DNA of 64,000 nt from Bacteroides pyogenes DSM 20611 = JCM 6294 (GTDB lineage Bacteria > Bacteroidota > Bacteroidia > Bacteroidales > Bacteroidaceae), in NCBI RefSeq assembly GCF_000428105.1, contig NZ_ATZH01000014.1:1-64000 (forward strand). Reading direction: 5' to 3'. Within the stretch, counting starts at the first letter, position 1. Each line of letters starts with the position of its first letter. Shown here in pieces: positions 7,763-20,072 of the stretch. The notes beneath the pieces are model-generated. The model did no database searches and had not been told where the DNA came from. It saw only the letters and a list, made by a program, of their open reading frames with translations. The position numbers and the translations under genes were made by a program.

Positions 7763-9166
7763 ATGCGCAAAATTATTACGATTTTAATCGTTACTGCAAC
7801 TTTGTTCGGAATCCAAAACGGATATGCACAGAAAACAAAAAGTGACTTCTCTCCTATTCGGATAGAAACTCCCGAACGACCTGCCGGACAAAAAGATGTT
7901 CTCCAACTTACTACCCCCAAAATGGAAACGGTTCGTGTAGGATTCATCGGACTCGGCATGCGTGGTCCCGGAGCAGTGGAACGTTTCACACATATTCCCG
8001 GCACCCAAGTGGTAGCCCTTTGCGACATTTATCCCGAACGTGTGGAAAAAGCTCAAAAATATTTAGTTAAAGCCGGTCTTCCCAAAGCAGCCGAATATTC
8101 CGGTAGCGAAGATGCCTGGAAGAAATTGTGCGAACGGACTGACATCGACCTTGTATATATAGTAACCGACTGGAAAAATCACGCAGAAATGGGAGTTTAT
8201 GCAATGGAGCAAGGCAAGCATGTAGCCATCGAGGTTCCGGCAGCCATGACTTTGGATGAAATATGGAAGTTGATCAATACTTCGGAAAGAACCCGTAAGC
8301 ATTGCATGCAGCTGGAGAATTGCGTATACGACTTTTTTGAACTGACCACACTAAACATGGCTCATCAAGGAGTATTCGGAGAAATTCTGCATGCCGAAGG
8401 AGCTTATATCCATAATCTGGAAGATTTCTGGGGGCATTACTGGAACAATTGGCGCATGGATTATAACCGTAAATTTCGTGGAGACGTATATGCCACACAT
8501 GGCATGGGGCCTGCTTGCCAACTGCTCGACATTCACCGCGGAGACCGTATGAAGACTCTTGTGTCCATGGACACAAAAGCCGTTAACGGTCCGGCATATA
8601 TCAAAAACAAAACCGGAGAAGAGGTAAAAGACTTCCAGAACGGCGACCAAACCACCACAATGATACGTACGGAAAAAGGAAAGACTATGCTGATTCAGCA
8701 CAATGTGATGACGCCTCGCCCTTACAGCCGTATGTATCAAGCAGTAGGAACTGATGGATTCGCTGACAAATATCCGATGGAGATGTATTGTCTTCGTCCG
8801 ACTCAGGTAGATTCGGATATAGCACCCGACCACGAGAAACTGAACGCGCACGGTCCTGTAACAGAAGAAGTGAAAAAAGCTCTGATGGAAAAATACAAAC
8901 ACCCGATTCACCGTGAATTGGAAGAAACTGCCAAGAAAGTAGGTGGACACGGAGGAATGGACTATATAATGGATTACCGTTTAATATACTGTTTACGGAA
9001 CGGATTGCCATTGGACATGGACGTATACGATTTAGCCGAATGGTGTTGCATGGCAGAGCTCAGCCGTATCTCTATCGAAAACGGTTCCGCTCCGGTAGAA
9101 GTACCTGATTTCACCCGCGGAGGATGGGAAAGAATCAAAGGATATAGACACGCCTTTGCTAATTAA
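7763..9166 (+). CDS. GH109 family glycosidase (alpha-N-acetylgalactosaminidase type)
   Basis: 467 residues with a signal peptide ending about YA/QK (residues 21-24). The fold is Gfo/Idh/MocA oxidoreductase: Rossmann motif GFIGLGMRG at 60-68, then VVALCDIYPE. The region HGGMDYIMDYRL (H396-L407) and NLEDFWGHYWNNWRMDYN are typical of GH109. These enzymes use a bound NAD to cleave alpha-linked N-acetylgalactosamine, for example from blood-group A or mucin O-glycans, by oxidation and elimination. It opens a plus-strand group with a YitT protein, a GH2 beta-galactosidase and a NahK-like kinase. Specificity within the family is inferred. Confidence 0.88.
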   Translation: MRKIITILIVTATLFGIQNGYAQKTKSDFSPIRIETPERPAGQKDVLQLTTPKMETVRVGFIGLGMRGPGAVERFTHIPGTQVVALCDIYPERVEKAQKYLVKAGLPKAAEYSGSEDAWKKLCERTDIDLVYIVTDWKNHAEMGVYAMEQGKHVAIEVPAAMTLDEIWKLINTSERTRKHCMQLENCVYDFFELTTLNMAHQGVFGEILHAEGAYIHNLEDFWGHYWNNWRMDYNRKFRGDVYATHGMGPACQLLDIHRGDRMKTLVSMDTKAVNGPAYIKNKTGEEVKDFQNGDQTTTMIRTEKGKTMLIQHNVMTPRPYSRMYQAVGTDGFADKYPMEMYCLRPTQVDSDIAPDHEKLNAHGPVTEEVKKALMEKYKHPIHRELEETAKKVGGHGGMDYIMDYRLIYCLRNGLPLDMDVYDLAEWCCMAELSRISIENGSAPVEVPDFTRGGWERIKGYRHAFAN

Positions 9167-9184
9167 GAACTTTTAAACATAGCC

Positions 9185-9243
9185 AACACAGATTGCCCGA
9201 ATATTTTTACTTCTTTTGTAAAGATATTCGGATGATCTGTGTT
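9185..9243 (+). promoter_or_regulatory. Long intergenic hairpin between GH109 and yitT
   Basis: Positions 9185-9210 pair with 9218-9243 across a 7-base loop (TTCTTTT): 9 outer base pairs, two wobbles, one C-A mismatch, then 14 inner pairs with one G-U. No U-run follows, so it is not a standard terminator. It could stabilise or process the upstream mRNA or partly attenuate the downstream genes. Confidence 0.7.
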
Positions 9244-9292
9244 TAGTGTGTGAAAATCTTATTAATCTTTATCGTCGGGGCGGCATAATAGT

Positions 9293-10183
9293 ATGAAAAC
9301 ATACATCGGCAAAACCTCTAAGCAAGTTGTGTACAGGGAGGCTAAGGATTATATAACCATTGCTTTCGGGATGGTTTTGTATAGTATAGGATGGGTATTG
9401 TTCCTTCTCCCCAATGACATTACTACCGGTGGTGTACCCGGTATTGCTTCCATCATTTATTTTGCCACCGGCTCTCCTGTGCAATACAGCTACTTCGGCA
9501 TCAATTTTTTCCTTTTAATTCTGGCTCTAAAAATATTAGGCTTCAAGTTCAGCATTAAAACAATCTTTGCGGTATTCACGCTGACTTTTTTTGTTTCAGT
9601 GATACAGGAAGTAACCAAAGGAACGCAGTTGCTCCAGAGTCAACCTTTCATGGCGTGTGTTTTAGGCGCATCTTTTTGCGGAGCCGGGGTAGGAACAGCC
9701 TTTTCGGCTAATGGGAGCACGGGAGGAACAGACATTATTGCGGCCATTATACATAAATATCGGGAAATAACACTCGGAAGGGTTATATTATTGTGCGATC
9801 TGGTAATTATCTCTTCCAGTTATTTCGTTTTAAAAGACTGGGAAAAGGTTGTATATGGATTTGTCACCCTTTATATTTGCAGTTTCGTAATAGACCAAGT
9901 GGTAAACAGTTCCCGACAGTCGGTTCAGTTTTTTATTATCAGCAACCAATGGGAAGAAATTGCCCGACATATAAATGAATATCCCAAGCGGGGAGTTACA
10001 ATCATCAACGCAACCGGTTTCTACTCGGGTAAAGAACAAAAGATGATGTTCGTGCTGGCACGAAAACGAGAATCGGCAACGATTTTCAGACTAATAAAAG
10101 ACATCGACCCACACGCCTTTGTATCACAAAGTGCCGTTATCGGTGTCTACGGTGAAGGATTCGACCGTATAAAAGTAAAGTAA
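9293..10183 (+). CDS. YitT family membrane protein (DUF161/DUF2179)
   Basis: 296 residues. Five or six hydrophobic segments span about residues 20-200, with family motifs LLPNDITTGGVPGIASIIYF near the start and ANGSTGGTDIIAAII at about 141-155. A soluble C-terminal DUF2179 domain contains RGVTIINATGFYSGKEQKM. YitT proteins are conserved inner-membrane proteins whose substrate is unknown. It lies between a GH109 and a GH2 gene (21 bases before the GH2 gene), so it is probably cotranscribed with the glycan genes, but a role in sugar handling is only suggested by position. Confidence 0.88.
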   Translation: MKTYIGKTSKQVVYREAKDYITIAFGMVLYSIGWVLFLLPNDITTGGVPGIASIIYFATGSPVQYSYFGINFFLLILALKILGFKFSIKTIFAVFTLTFFVSVIQEVTKGTQLLQSQPFMACVLGASFCGAGVGTAFSANGSTGGTDIIAAIIHKYREITLGRVILLCDLVIISSSYFVLKDWEKVVYGFVTLYICSFVIDQVVNSSRQSVQFFIISNQWEEIARHINEYPKRGVTIINATGFYSGKEQKMMFVLARKRESATIFRLIKDIDPHAFVSQSAVIGVYGEGFDRIKVK

Positions 10184-10195
10184 CAACCACCATAA

Positions 10196-13591
<3,396 letters not shown>

Positions 13592-13619
13592 CCACTTTTA
13601 AAATATAAAGAAAACTTTC

Positions 13620-14708
13620 ATGAAAGATTTATCAAACATTGTAGCTAAGTTCAACATTAAGGGTACGGTAGATAAGATCCAACCTTTAGGCTCCGGGCTT
13701 ATCAACGATACGTACAAAGTACAGACTTGCGAAAAAGACGCACCCGACTATGTATTGCAACGCATCAATCATGCCATCTTCCAAAATGTAGAAATGCTCC
13801 AATCCAATATCTCGGCTGTAACCCGCCATATCAGGAAGAAACTGACGGAAGCAGGCGAACAGGATATCGACCGCAAAGTGCTTACCTTCCTTGAGACAGC
13901 GGAAGGGAAAACGTATTGGTTCGACGGAGAAAGCTATTGGCGTGTAATGGTATTCATTCCTCGTGCAAAAACATACGAAGCGGTGACTCCGGAATATTCG
14001 CGATATGCCGGAGAAGCTTTCGGACATTTTCAGGCAATGCTGGCAGACATCCCCGAAACGCTGGGTGAAACTATTCCCGATTTCCACAACATGGAGTTCC
14101 GCCTGAAGCAATTGCGCGACGCGGTGGCTTCGAACGCCGCAGGAAGAGTGGCAGAAGTTCAATACTACCTGGACGAAATAGAGAAAAGAGCGGATGAAAT
14201 GTGCAAAGCCGAGCGCTTGCACCGGGAAGGCAAACTGCCTAAACGTGTTTGCCATTGCGACACGAAAGTGAACAACATGATGTTCGACGAAGACGGCAAG
14301 GTGCTTTGCGTCATCGATCTGGATACGGTAATGCCGAGCTTCATCTTTTCCGACTACGGAGACTTCCTTCGTACGGGCGCCAACACCGGAGATGAGGACG
14401 ATAAAGACCTGAACCGCGTGAATTTCAACATGGAGATTTTCAAGGCTTTCACCGAAGGATATCTGAAAGGAGCCCAATCGTTTCTGACTCCCATTGAGAT
14501 TGAAAATCTTCCTTACGCTGCCGCATTGTTCCCATACATGCAATGTGTACGGTTCCTTGCCGATTATATCAACGGTGACACTTATTACAAGATCAAGTAC
14601 CCCGAACACAATCTGGTTCGTACCAAAGCTCAGTTCAAACTACTGCAAAGCGTAGAAGAGCATACTCCGGAAATGGTAGCATTCATACAAGAATGCCTGA
14701 AGAAATAA
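13620..14708 (+). CDS. NahK-like N-acetylhexosamine 1-kinase (APH fold)
   Basis: 362 residues of the aminoglycoside/choline phosphotransferase fold. The catalytic motif HCDTKVNN gives H212 and base D214; the metal-binding motif is IDLDTVMPS (D233, D235). Resemblance to bifidobacterial NahK, as I remember it, extends over the whole length: GSGLINDTYKV, QRINHAIFQNVEML, RFLADYINGDTYYKIKYPEHNLVRT. NahK phosphorylates GalNAc or GlcNAc at C1 with ATP, feeding sugars released from host glycans into metabolism. Here it starts 28 bases after a GH2 beta-galactosidase in a group with GH109, which fits a GalNAc-salvage role. No signal peptide: cytoplasmic. Sugar specificity is inferred. Confidence 0.82.
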   Translation: MKDLSNIVAKFNIKGTVDKIQPLGSGLINDTYKVQTCEKDAPDYVLQRINHAIFQNVEMLQSNISAVTRHIRKKLTEAGEQDIDRKVLTFLETAEGKTYWFDGESYWRVMVFIPRAKTYEAVTPEYSRYAGEAFGHFQAMLADIPETLGETIPDFHNMEFRLKQLRDAVASNAAGRVAEVQYYLDEIEKRADEMCKAERLHREGKLPKRVCHCDTKVNNMMFDEDGKVLCVIDLDTVMPSFIFSDYGDFLRTGANTGDEDDKDLNRVNFNMEIFKAFTEGYLKGAQSFLTPIEIENLPYAAALFPYMQCVRFLADYINGDTYYKIKYPEHNLVRTKAQFKLLQSVEEHTPEMVAFIQECLKK

Positions 14709-14715
14709 GAGCCGG

Positions 14716-15378
14716 TCAGAGAAGGACGGTTTTCTTTTGGAAAGAGCCGTCTTTCCATTCATACACTATAGGGCGGCGGAGAAACGGTTTCAGTTTCTCC
14801 GCCGTTTCTTTTACCATATAGTCAAATACGGGTTGCACCGTCAGTTCCGTATTCTCCTTATTCAACAGCACCTTCACCAACGGGATATCGGCAGAACGAC
14901 GCGAAGTCTCGAAAAGTTGGCTTTGGAGAGAATCGGGACGATTGAAAAAATCGTCCATCGCCGGAAGAACAATAAACGATGAAGCCGGAAGAGACTTCCA
15001 GTCGGACGTATAGAAACGGACGGTACTATCGCAAGCAGGCGCGCAGGCAGTGGATACGGTGCAAATCACACGAACGGAATCGTTTACGGGCAACACCTTC
15101 ATTTGCCAGGAAGTTTGTGCGGACAACTGCATGCAAATGTAGTCTTTCCCCAGTTCGGTCATTTCCGACTTTCCTCCGAAGCGATTGTCTACCTCCGCTT
15201 TCATTTTACTTTCCAGAAAGTCGATGCAGTCTGCCCGGTTTACCGAAGTAAGTAAAGGCAGCAGCGAATCGGGCATATTTACAAACAGCGTTTTGGCCTC
15301 TTGCGCACGAAGAGGGGTTAAAAAGAAGAAACCTAACGCCACACTCAGTATAAAAGATAAAGACAATTTTCTTTCCAT
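14716..15378 (-). CDS. DUF3256 family secreted protein
   Basis: 220 residues from the ATG at 15378 (MERKLSLSFILSVALGFFFL), which gives a clean type I signal peptide ending near LRA/QEA; an upstream in-frame start at 15405 would only add a polar stretch. The mature part begins with LFVNMPDSLLPLLTSVNRADCIDFLES, characteristic of the Bacteroidales DUF3256 family. It has an unpaired set of cysteines (CTVSTACAPACDS). Function unknown; periplasmic or outer-membrane location is inferred. It is convergent with the kinase gene, with only 7 bases between stops. Confidence 0.8.
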   Translation of the reverse strand: MERKLSLSFILSVALGFFFLTPLRAQEAKTLFVNMPDSLLPLLTSVNRADCIDFLESKMKAEVDNRFGGKSEMTELGKDYICMQLSAQTSWQMKVLPVNDSVRVICTVSTACAPACDSTVRFYTSDWKSLPASSFIVLPAMDDFFNRPDSLQSQLFETSRRSADIPLVKVLLNKENTELTVQPVFDYMVKETAEKLKPFLRRPIVYEWKDGSFQKKTVLL

Positions 15379-15652
15379 ATTTATTCTTATTTTATCCGCA
15401 CACAAGACAGAACGTCGCTCTCTTTCCGCCTTTTTACCGGCACGTATTTTCTTTCGTGCCTGCTGCTCCGGCGGTTGCGTGCGTTATCGCCGATGATTTG
15501 CACGTGCAAATATACATGATAACCTTGAGTTATAAGTATATTCGGCAAAAACATTTTTCTTTTTGGGAGAGAACATGCCGGATTGAAAGGGAAATACAGG
15601 TCTTAAACCATATGGGAGTGAGAAAATTTTCCCAAAGGAAGCAACAGGAAGC

Positions 15653-15815
15653 GGGCAGGAATGAAAGTACGTTAAGTAAGAGGAGTGTCTACACAGGAAG
15701 AAAGCAGGACTGTAGAGGGGCAGGAATGAAAGAGTGTTAAGTAAGAAGACTTCACCGGGCACTTCACTCGGGAGCCGAAAACAGGTAGAAGTGGAAGTGT
15801 GTTGAACAAGACGAA
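15653..15815. repeat. Tandem array B: degenerate 65-bp repeat, about 2.5 copies
   Basis: GGGCAGGAATGAAAG starts at 15653 and again at 15718 (65 bp later), each followed by a GTTAAGTAAGA stretch. A more degenerate third copy (GTGTTGAACAAGAC at 15799) is again 65 bp on. It lies in the 580-base gap 15379-15958 between two minus-strand genes. A 117-codon open frame crosses it on the minus strand but looks like an artefact of the repeat. I see no gene in the rest of the gap. Confidence 0.7.
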
Positions 15816-15958
15816 CAATCGCTAAGGTCTTGGGCAAATAAGTTTACAACGTATAAATAGAAGTTGTGTTAAAGAAGATGCTTAATAAAAGGAAAGGCGA
15901 AGAGAAACCACACCGCCGCCAAAAGAGAACGGTGCAAGATTACGTTCTCTCCTCCTTT

Positions 15959-16858
15959 CTATTTGGTTCCCAAGTATAAAAATATCATCCCGATCAGCAC
16001 CAGAGCCAAGTCGACGGCTTTGCTCCTCAAATTTTTCTCGCGGAAAAGCAAAGCTCCGAAGAGGAAAGAGACGATGACGCTTCCGCGGCGAATCATGGAG
16101 ACAATGGAGATCATCGAATCGTCGTGGCTCAAGGCGTAGAAATAAGCGAAATCGGCGGCGGAGAGAAAAATCGAGATGAAAACAATCGCCCAACTCCAGC
16201 GGAAAGGCGTGGTGGTTCTTCTTCTCGGCCACCAAAGCATCAACAGGATGGGACACATGATGAATACCTGATACACGTTGTACCACGATTGCACCAACAT
16301 GGGGTTGAGTTGTTTCATCAGGTATTTGTCGTACAATCCGCTCGCGGCTCCCATCACCGCCGCAAGCACGATGAAGAAAATCCATTTGTCGCGCCTGAAA
16401 TCAATTCCCTCTTTCTTTCCCGAACGGCTCAGCAGGAAGAAAGAGGCGACGGCCAAGACCACACCCGTCCATTGATAAAGGTTTAGCCGTTCGCCGAAAA
16501 GCAGCATCGCCCCCACCAGCACCATTACCGGGCGGGTGGCGTTTATCGGCCCGACGATGGTAATGGGCAGATGTTTCATTCCGAAATAACCGCATATCCA
16601 CGAAGAAAGCACGATGAACGACTTCAGAAGGATATATTTATGCTCTTCCCACCCGGCTGCGGGAACATGAAATATCGTTCTTTCCAGCACGGAACCCTCA
16701 CCGGCGGAGAGCAAAATAAAAGGAATAAAGATGAAACTTGAGAAAAGCGTGTTGAGGAAAAGTACCGGAAGCACGGCGTTGTCTCGCAGCGAATATTTCT
16801 TGAAAACGTCATAGAATCCGAGCAGTGTAGCGGAAAGGAAAGCTAACAGTAACCACAT
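15959..16858 (-). CDS. EamA/DMT family transporter
   Basis: 299 residues with ten predicted membrane helices arranged as two five-helix repeats, the hallmark of the drug/metabolite transporter superfamily. The first repeat ends with GPINATRPVMVLVGAMLLFGERLNLYQWTGVVL, the second with IVSMIRRGSVIVSFLFGALLFREKNLRSKAVDL; both match the EamA pattern (proline or glycine bend, then FGE/FRE). Substrate unknown. The ATG at 16858 is followed immediately by a membrane helix. It lies 58 bases after truA and is probably cotranscribed. Confidence 0.88.
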   Translation of the reverse strand: MWLLLAFLSATLLGFYDVFKKYSLRDNAVLPVLFLNTLFSSFIFIPFILLSAGEGSVLERTIFHVPAAGWEEHKYILLKSFIVLSSWICGYFGMKHLPITIVGPINATRPVMVLVGAMLLFGERLNLYQWTGVVLAVASFFLLSRSGKKEGIDFRRDKWIFFIVLAAVMGAASGLYDKYLMKQLNPMLVQSWYNVYQVFIMCPILLMLWWPRRRTTTPFRWSWAIVFISIFLSAADFAYFYALSHDDSMISIVSMIRRGSVIVSFLFGALLFREKNLRSKAVDLALVLIGMIFLYLGTK

Positions 16859-16916
16859 AATGCGATATTAAAAGTCTTTAGTTGAAGATGAAATCAAACC
16901 GACGGCTCTCCCGCCA

Positions 16917-17669
16917 TCAGTCCGCAAAAATATCCTGCGGATATGCCACATCGACGAGAAACAAGGCTTGCCCCGGTGCGGAAGTGCCCGCTTTACAACG
17001 GTCTTTCTGCTCAATGATGCGGCGGAAACCGTCGACAGAGAGCTTTCCGCGCCCTACTTCGACCAGAGTACCGACGATGGCGCGCACCATGTTCCGCAGA
17101 AAACGGTCGGCACGTATCGTAAACACCCAAGTGATATCATCTTCCTGCGTCCATTCGGCATGGGTGATCCGGCAGATATTCGTCTTCACATCAGTGTGCA
17201 GTTTGCTGAAACTCGTGAAATCGGAATATTCCAACAACGTGCGCGCAGCCTCGTTCATCCGGTCGTAGTCCAACCGGCTGTGGATCCTCCAACGGTATTG
17301 GCGGTTGAAAGGGTATTTGGCTGAAACGATATAATACTTGTAAGTGCGCTCCACGGCATCGAAACGGGCGTGCGCGCCGGGCTTCACCCGTCGGATACGG
17401 AAAACGGAAATATCGGGGGGCAACAAACGGTTCAGCTTATCCGCCACCGCGTCAGGCTCCAAAGACAGGCCGCAATCGAAATGAGCCACCATCAGAGACG
17501 CGTGTACTCCCGCGTCGGTACGTCCGGCTCCCACCACTTCGATGTCTTCCCGCAGGAAGGTGGCCAACGCTTTCATGAGGCATTCCTGCACGCTGATACC
17601 GTTGGGTTGAACCTGCCAACCGTGGTAACGGGTGCCGTCGTAAGCCAAATAGATGAAATATCTTTGCAC
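16917..17669 (-). CDS. truA: tRNA pseudouridine(38-40) synthase
   Basis: 250 residues, the usual size for TruA, which isomerises uridines 38-40 in the anticodon arm of many tRNAs. The N-terminal [22 protein letters not shown] and the catalytic motif [11 protein letters not shown] (nucleophile D52) are diagnostic, as is [21 protein letters not shown] near the C-terminus. A -7 promoter element lies at 17698-17705 on the minus strand. The EamA transporter gene follows on the same strand. Confidence 0.96.
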   Translation of the reverse strand: MQRYFIYLAYDGTRYHGWQVQPNGISVQECLMKALATFLREDIEVVGAGRTDAGVHASLMVAHFDCGLSLEPDAVADKLNRLLPPDISVFRIRRVKPGAHARFDAVERTYKYYIVSAKYPFNRQYRWRIHSRLDYDRMNEAARTLLEYSDFTSFSKLHTDVKTNICRITHAEWTQEDDITWVFTIRADRFLRNMVRAIVGTLVEVGRGKLSVDGFRRIIEQKDRCKAGTSAPGQALFLVDVAYPQDIFAD

Positions 17670-17697
17670 GAAATCTTTCTTTTTTAGATTTTGACTG

Positions 17698-17705
17698 CAA
17701 AAATA
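17698..17705 (-). promoter_or_regulatory. Candidate truA promoter, -7 element
   Basis: The minus strand reads TATTTTTG (TAnnTTTG) 29 bases before the truA ATG. No clear -33 element. Confidence 0.55.
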
Positions 17706-17870
17706 ATCATTTTTTCATTCAGAAACTCGAATAATCAAATTTTCCGGTTTCGAACCGGCGCAGAGAACATTCCGTATTCTTTACGGCAAGCAAGCATTTT
17801 ATACGATGCCGGAAAGCAACGTTTGCCGAAAAACGTTCGGGTTCTTTTACGCTCCTTACGCAATAAACAT

Positions 17871-17878
17871 TATCTTTG
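17871..17878 (+). promoter_or_regulatory. Candidate promoter of the DUF5715 gene, -7 element
   Basis: TATCTTTG, 25 bases before the chosen ATG at 17903. Since it overlaps the alternative ATG at 17876, it decides for the later start. Confidence 0.6.
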
Positions 17879-17902
17879 CAGACAAAACATAAACTTGTGG
17901 CA

Positions 17903-18580
17903 ATGAATCACCGCATACCTCGTTACTCACTCTTTTTCTTCCTGATTGCCGGGTGCATCGCCTTCGCGGCAAGCTGCAAAAAGAAAGACATGTCGCTGAA
18001 ACTGAATCATCCGCGCAATATCCGGGGCGTAATCAGCTACAAGCGTTCGTTCCCGGACATGAACGAAAAGCACCTGAACGTGGCGCAGGCCATCGGCATC
18101 CGCCCCTTGGCCGATCGCAAGGAAGCCGCCCGGATGAAAGGAAAGCTGGTGCATATCACGGGCAACCCATATTACGAAGTGGACTCGCTGACGCACTCCA
18201 TCCCCTATCTCATACCGCGCGCCGGAGCGCTTCTCGATACCATCGGCGCGCGCTTCATCGACTCCTTAGACGCGAAGGGGCTCAATCCAAACCGGATAAT
18301 CGTGACTTCCGTACTGCGCACCAAAGAGGATGTAAAGCGCCTGCGCCGCCGGAATGTGAATTCATCGGAAAATTCGGCACACTGTTACGGCGCGACTTTC
18401 GATGTTAGTTGGAAGCGGTTCAAGAAAATAGAAGATGAAGACGGTCGCCCCACACAGGATGTCGGCCCCGATACGCTGAAGCTCGTCCTTTCGGAAGTGC
18501 TGCGAGATTTGCGGCAGGCAGGCAAATGCTACATAAAATACGAATTGAAGCAAGGGTGCTTCCACATCACGGCCCGGTAA
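17903..18580 (+). CDS. DUF5715 lipoprotein, peptidase M15-like
   Basis: 225 residues from the ATG at 17903; the upstream ATG at 17876 overlaps the promoter. MNHRIPRYSLFFFLIAGCIAFAASC is a lipoprotein signal with lipidated C25. The C-terminal half shows the layout of M15 D-alanyl-D-alanine carboxypeptidases: VTSVLRT (R139), then SAHCYGATFDV (H160, D167 as zinc ligands) and CFHIT (H222). I infer a murein-modifying or related zinc enzyme at the cell envelope; activity is not established for DUF5715 as far as I know. It stands alone between truA (divergent) and a repeat array. Confidence 0.8.
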   Translation: MNHRIPRYSLFFFLIAGCIAFAASCKKKDMSLKLNHPRNIRGVISYKRSFPDMNEKHLNVAQAIGIRPLADRKEAARMKGKLVHITGNPYYEVDSLTHSIPYLIPRAGALLDTIGARFIDSLDAKGLNPNRIIVTSVLRTKEDVKRLRRRNVNSSENSAHCYGATFDVSWKRFKKIEDEDGRPTQDVGPDTLKLVLSEVLRDLRQAGKCYIKYELKQGCFHITAR

Positions 18581-18622
18581 TTTTACGGCAAGTGTTTTTC
18601 ACGGAGGCATATCCCGGCGAAT

Positions 18623-18747
18623 GGAACAGAGGCTCTGCTCAGGCGGAACAGAAGCTCTGCCGGAATGAAACAGAGGCTCTGCCGGAGCGAAACAGAGGCT
18701 CTGCCGGAACGAAACAGAGGCTCTGCCGGAATCAAACAGAAGCTCGC
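18623..18747. repeat. Tandem array C: 22-bp units with CAGAGGCTCTG palindrome
   Basis: About 5.7 copies of GAAACAGAGGCTCTGCCGGA plus two variable bases, starting at 18623, 18645, 18667, 18689, 18711 and 18733. The core CAGAGGCTCTG is an 11-base palindrome, so a palindrome centre recurs every 22 bp. It lies between the DUF5715 stop and phoH. The rest of the 344-base gap holds only the phoH -7 element. Confidence 0.9.
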
Positions 18748-18890
18748 TAAGAAGAAACCCTAAGCTCCTCCCCGGCAAAGCACTGCCGCAAAGTAGCGGA
18801 AACGCACCGCACGTCATACACAAACACTATTTTGGAAACGCAATCTGCAAAATTCCGTCTCCAAAGTCTAAGAATACGAAAACGATTCAC

Positions 18891-18898
18891 TAAATTTG
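18891..18898 (+). promoter_or_regulatory. Candidate phoH promoter, -7 element
   Basis: TAAATTTG, matching TAnnTTTG, 26 bases before the phoH ATG. The -33 region has no TTTG. Confidence 0.5.
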
Positions 18899-18924
18899 CA
18901 GAAACTTTTCTTTAATACAACTCA

Positions 18925-20070
18925 ATGATAGAAAAACTGATAGTCCTTGAAGATATCGACCCCGTTATCTTCTATGGAGTGAACAACACCAACATACAAT
19001 TGATAAAGGCTTTATACCCGAAGCTGCGCATCGTTGCACGCGGAAATGTAATCAAAGTGCTGGGCGATGAGGAAGAGATGTGCGCCTTCGAAGAAAATAT
19101 CACCAAGCTGGAAAAGTACTGTGCCGAATACAACTCGCTGAAAGAGGAGGTAATCATCGACATCATCAAGGGAAATACGCCGCAGGCGGAGCAAAGCGGA
19201 AACGTCATCGTGTTCAGTGTCACAGGCAAACCCATCATTCCCCGAAGCGAGAACCAGATGAAACTGGTGGAAGGATTCGCCAAGAACGACTTGCTGTTCG
19301 CCATCGGTCCCGCCGGTTCGGGAAAGACATATACCGCAATCGCTCTCGCGGTACGCGCACTGAAGAACAAAGAAATCAAAAAGATTATCCTCTCACGTCC
19401 CGCCGTCGAAGCCGGAGAAAAACTCGGTTTCCTTCCCGGCGACATGAAAGAAAAGATAGACCCGTACCTGCAACCGCTTTACGACGCGCTGCAAGACATG
19501 ATTCCCGCCGCCAAGCTGAAAGAATATATGGAACTCAACATTATCCAGATAGCTCCGCTGGCTTTTATGAGAGGACGCACGCTGAACGATGCTGTAGTCA
19601 TTCTGGACGAAGCGCAGAACACCACTACGCAACAAATCAAGATGTTTCTCACCCGCATGGGAATGAATACGAAGATGATCATAACGGGAGACATGACGCA
19701 AATCGACCTCCCCACCTCTCAAACGTCGGGTCTGATACAGGCGCTGCGCATCCTGAAAGGAGTGAAAGGCATCGGATTCGTGGAACTGGGGAAAAAAGAC
19801 ATCGTGCGCCACAAGCTTGTGGAACGCATCGTAGACGCTTACGAGAAATTCGACAAAGAGGTGAAAGCGGCGAAAGAGGCAGCGAAGAGCACGGCACAAA
19901 GCGATGCGGAGCCGCGCAAAGCGGACGGGAAAGAGAAACGGAACGAAACGGAGCGGAAGGATGTTTCCGAAGGCGGTGGCAAACGCGAAAAACCGCAGCA
20001 GGAGAATCCGGCGCCGGAAGCTGCAAAGAGCCGAAACAACAAATCAGAAAAACCGTCTAACAATAAATAA
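18925..20070 (+). CDS. PhoH family ATPase
   Basis: 381 residues. An N-terminal KH-like part (residues 1-100) precedes the PhoH ATPase domain with Walker A GPAGSGKT (128-135), VSRP-type motif [19 protein letters not shown], Walker [10 protein letters not shown] and sensor [11 protein letters not shown]. PhoH proteins are RecA-like ATPases implicated in RNA metabolism. After about residue 310 there is a ~70-residue tail of Lys, Glu, Ala, Pro and Asn, likely disordered. It ends 2 bases before purC, so it heads a probable operon phoH-purC-menG-aroE-hydrolase, a mixed set of housekeeping genes. Confidence 0.92.
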   Translation: MIEKLIVLEDIDPVIFYGVNNTNIQLIKALYPKLRIVARGNVIKVLGDEEEMCAFEENITKLEKYCAEYNSLKEEVIIDIIKGNTPQAEQSGNVIVFSVTGKPIIPRSENQMKLVEGFAKNDLLFAIGPAGSGKTYTAIALAVRALKNKEIKKIILSRPAVEAGEKLGFLPGDMKEKIDPYLQPLYDALQDMIPAAKLKEYMELNIIQIAPLAFMRGRTLNDAVVILDEAQNTTTQQIKMFLTRMGMNTKMIITGDMTQIDLPTSQTSGLIQALRILKGVKGIGFVELGKKDIVRHKLVERIVDAYEKFDKEVKAAKEAAKSTAQSDAEPRKADGKEKRNETERKDVSEGGGKREKPQQENPAPEAAKSRNNKSEKPSNNK

Positions 20071-20072
20071 AG

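Noticed and set aside
15484-15837. 117-codon open frame on the minus strand
   Set aside because: It runs through the degenerate 65-bp repeat, has no recognisable domain, and its composition follows the repeat.
17659-17668. TATCTTTG as a rightward promoter inside the truA start region
   Set aside because: It lies in coding sequence and is the complement of the truA N-terminus, with no rightward gene in reach.
18623-18747. 22-bp direct repeats resembling a CRISPR array
   Set aside because: Units abut directly with no variable spacers, and no cas genes are present. The same holds for the other arrays.
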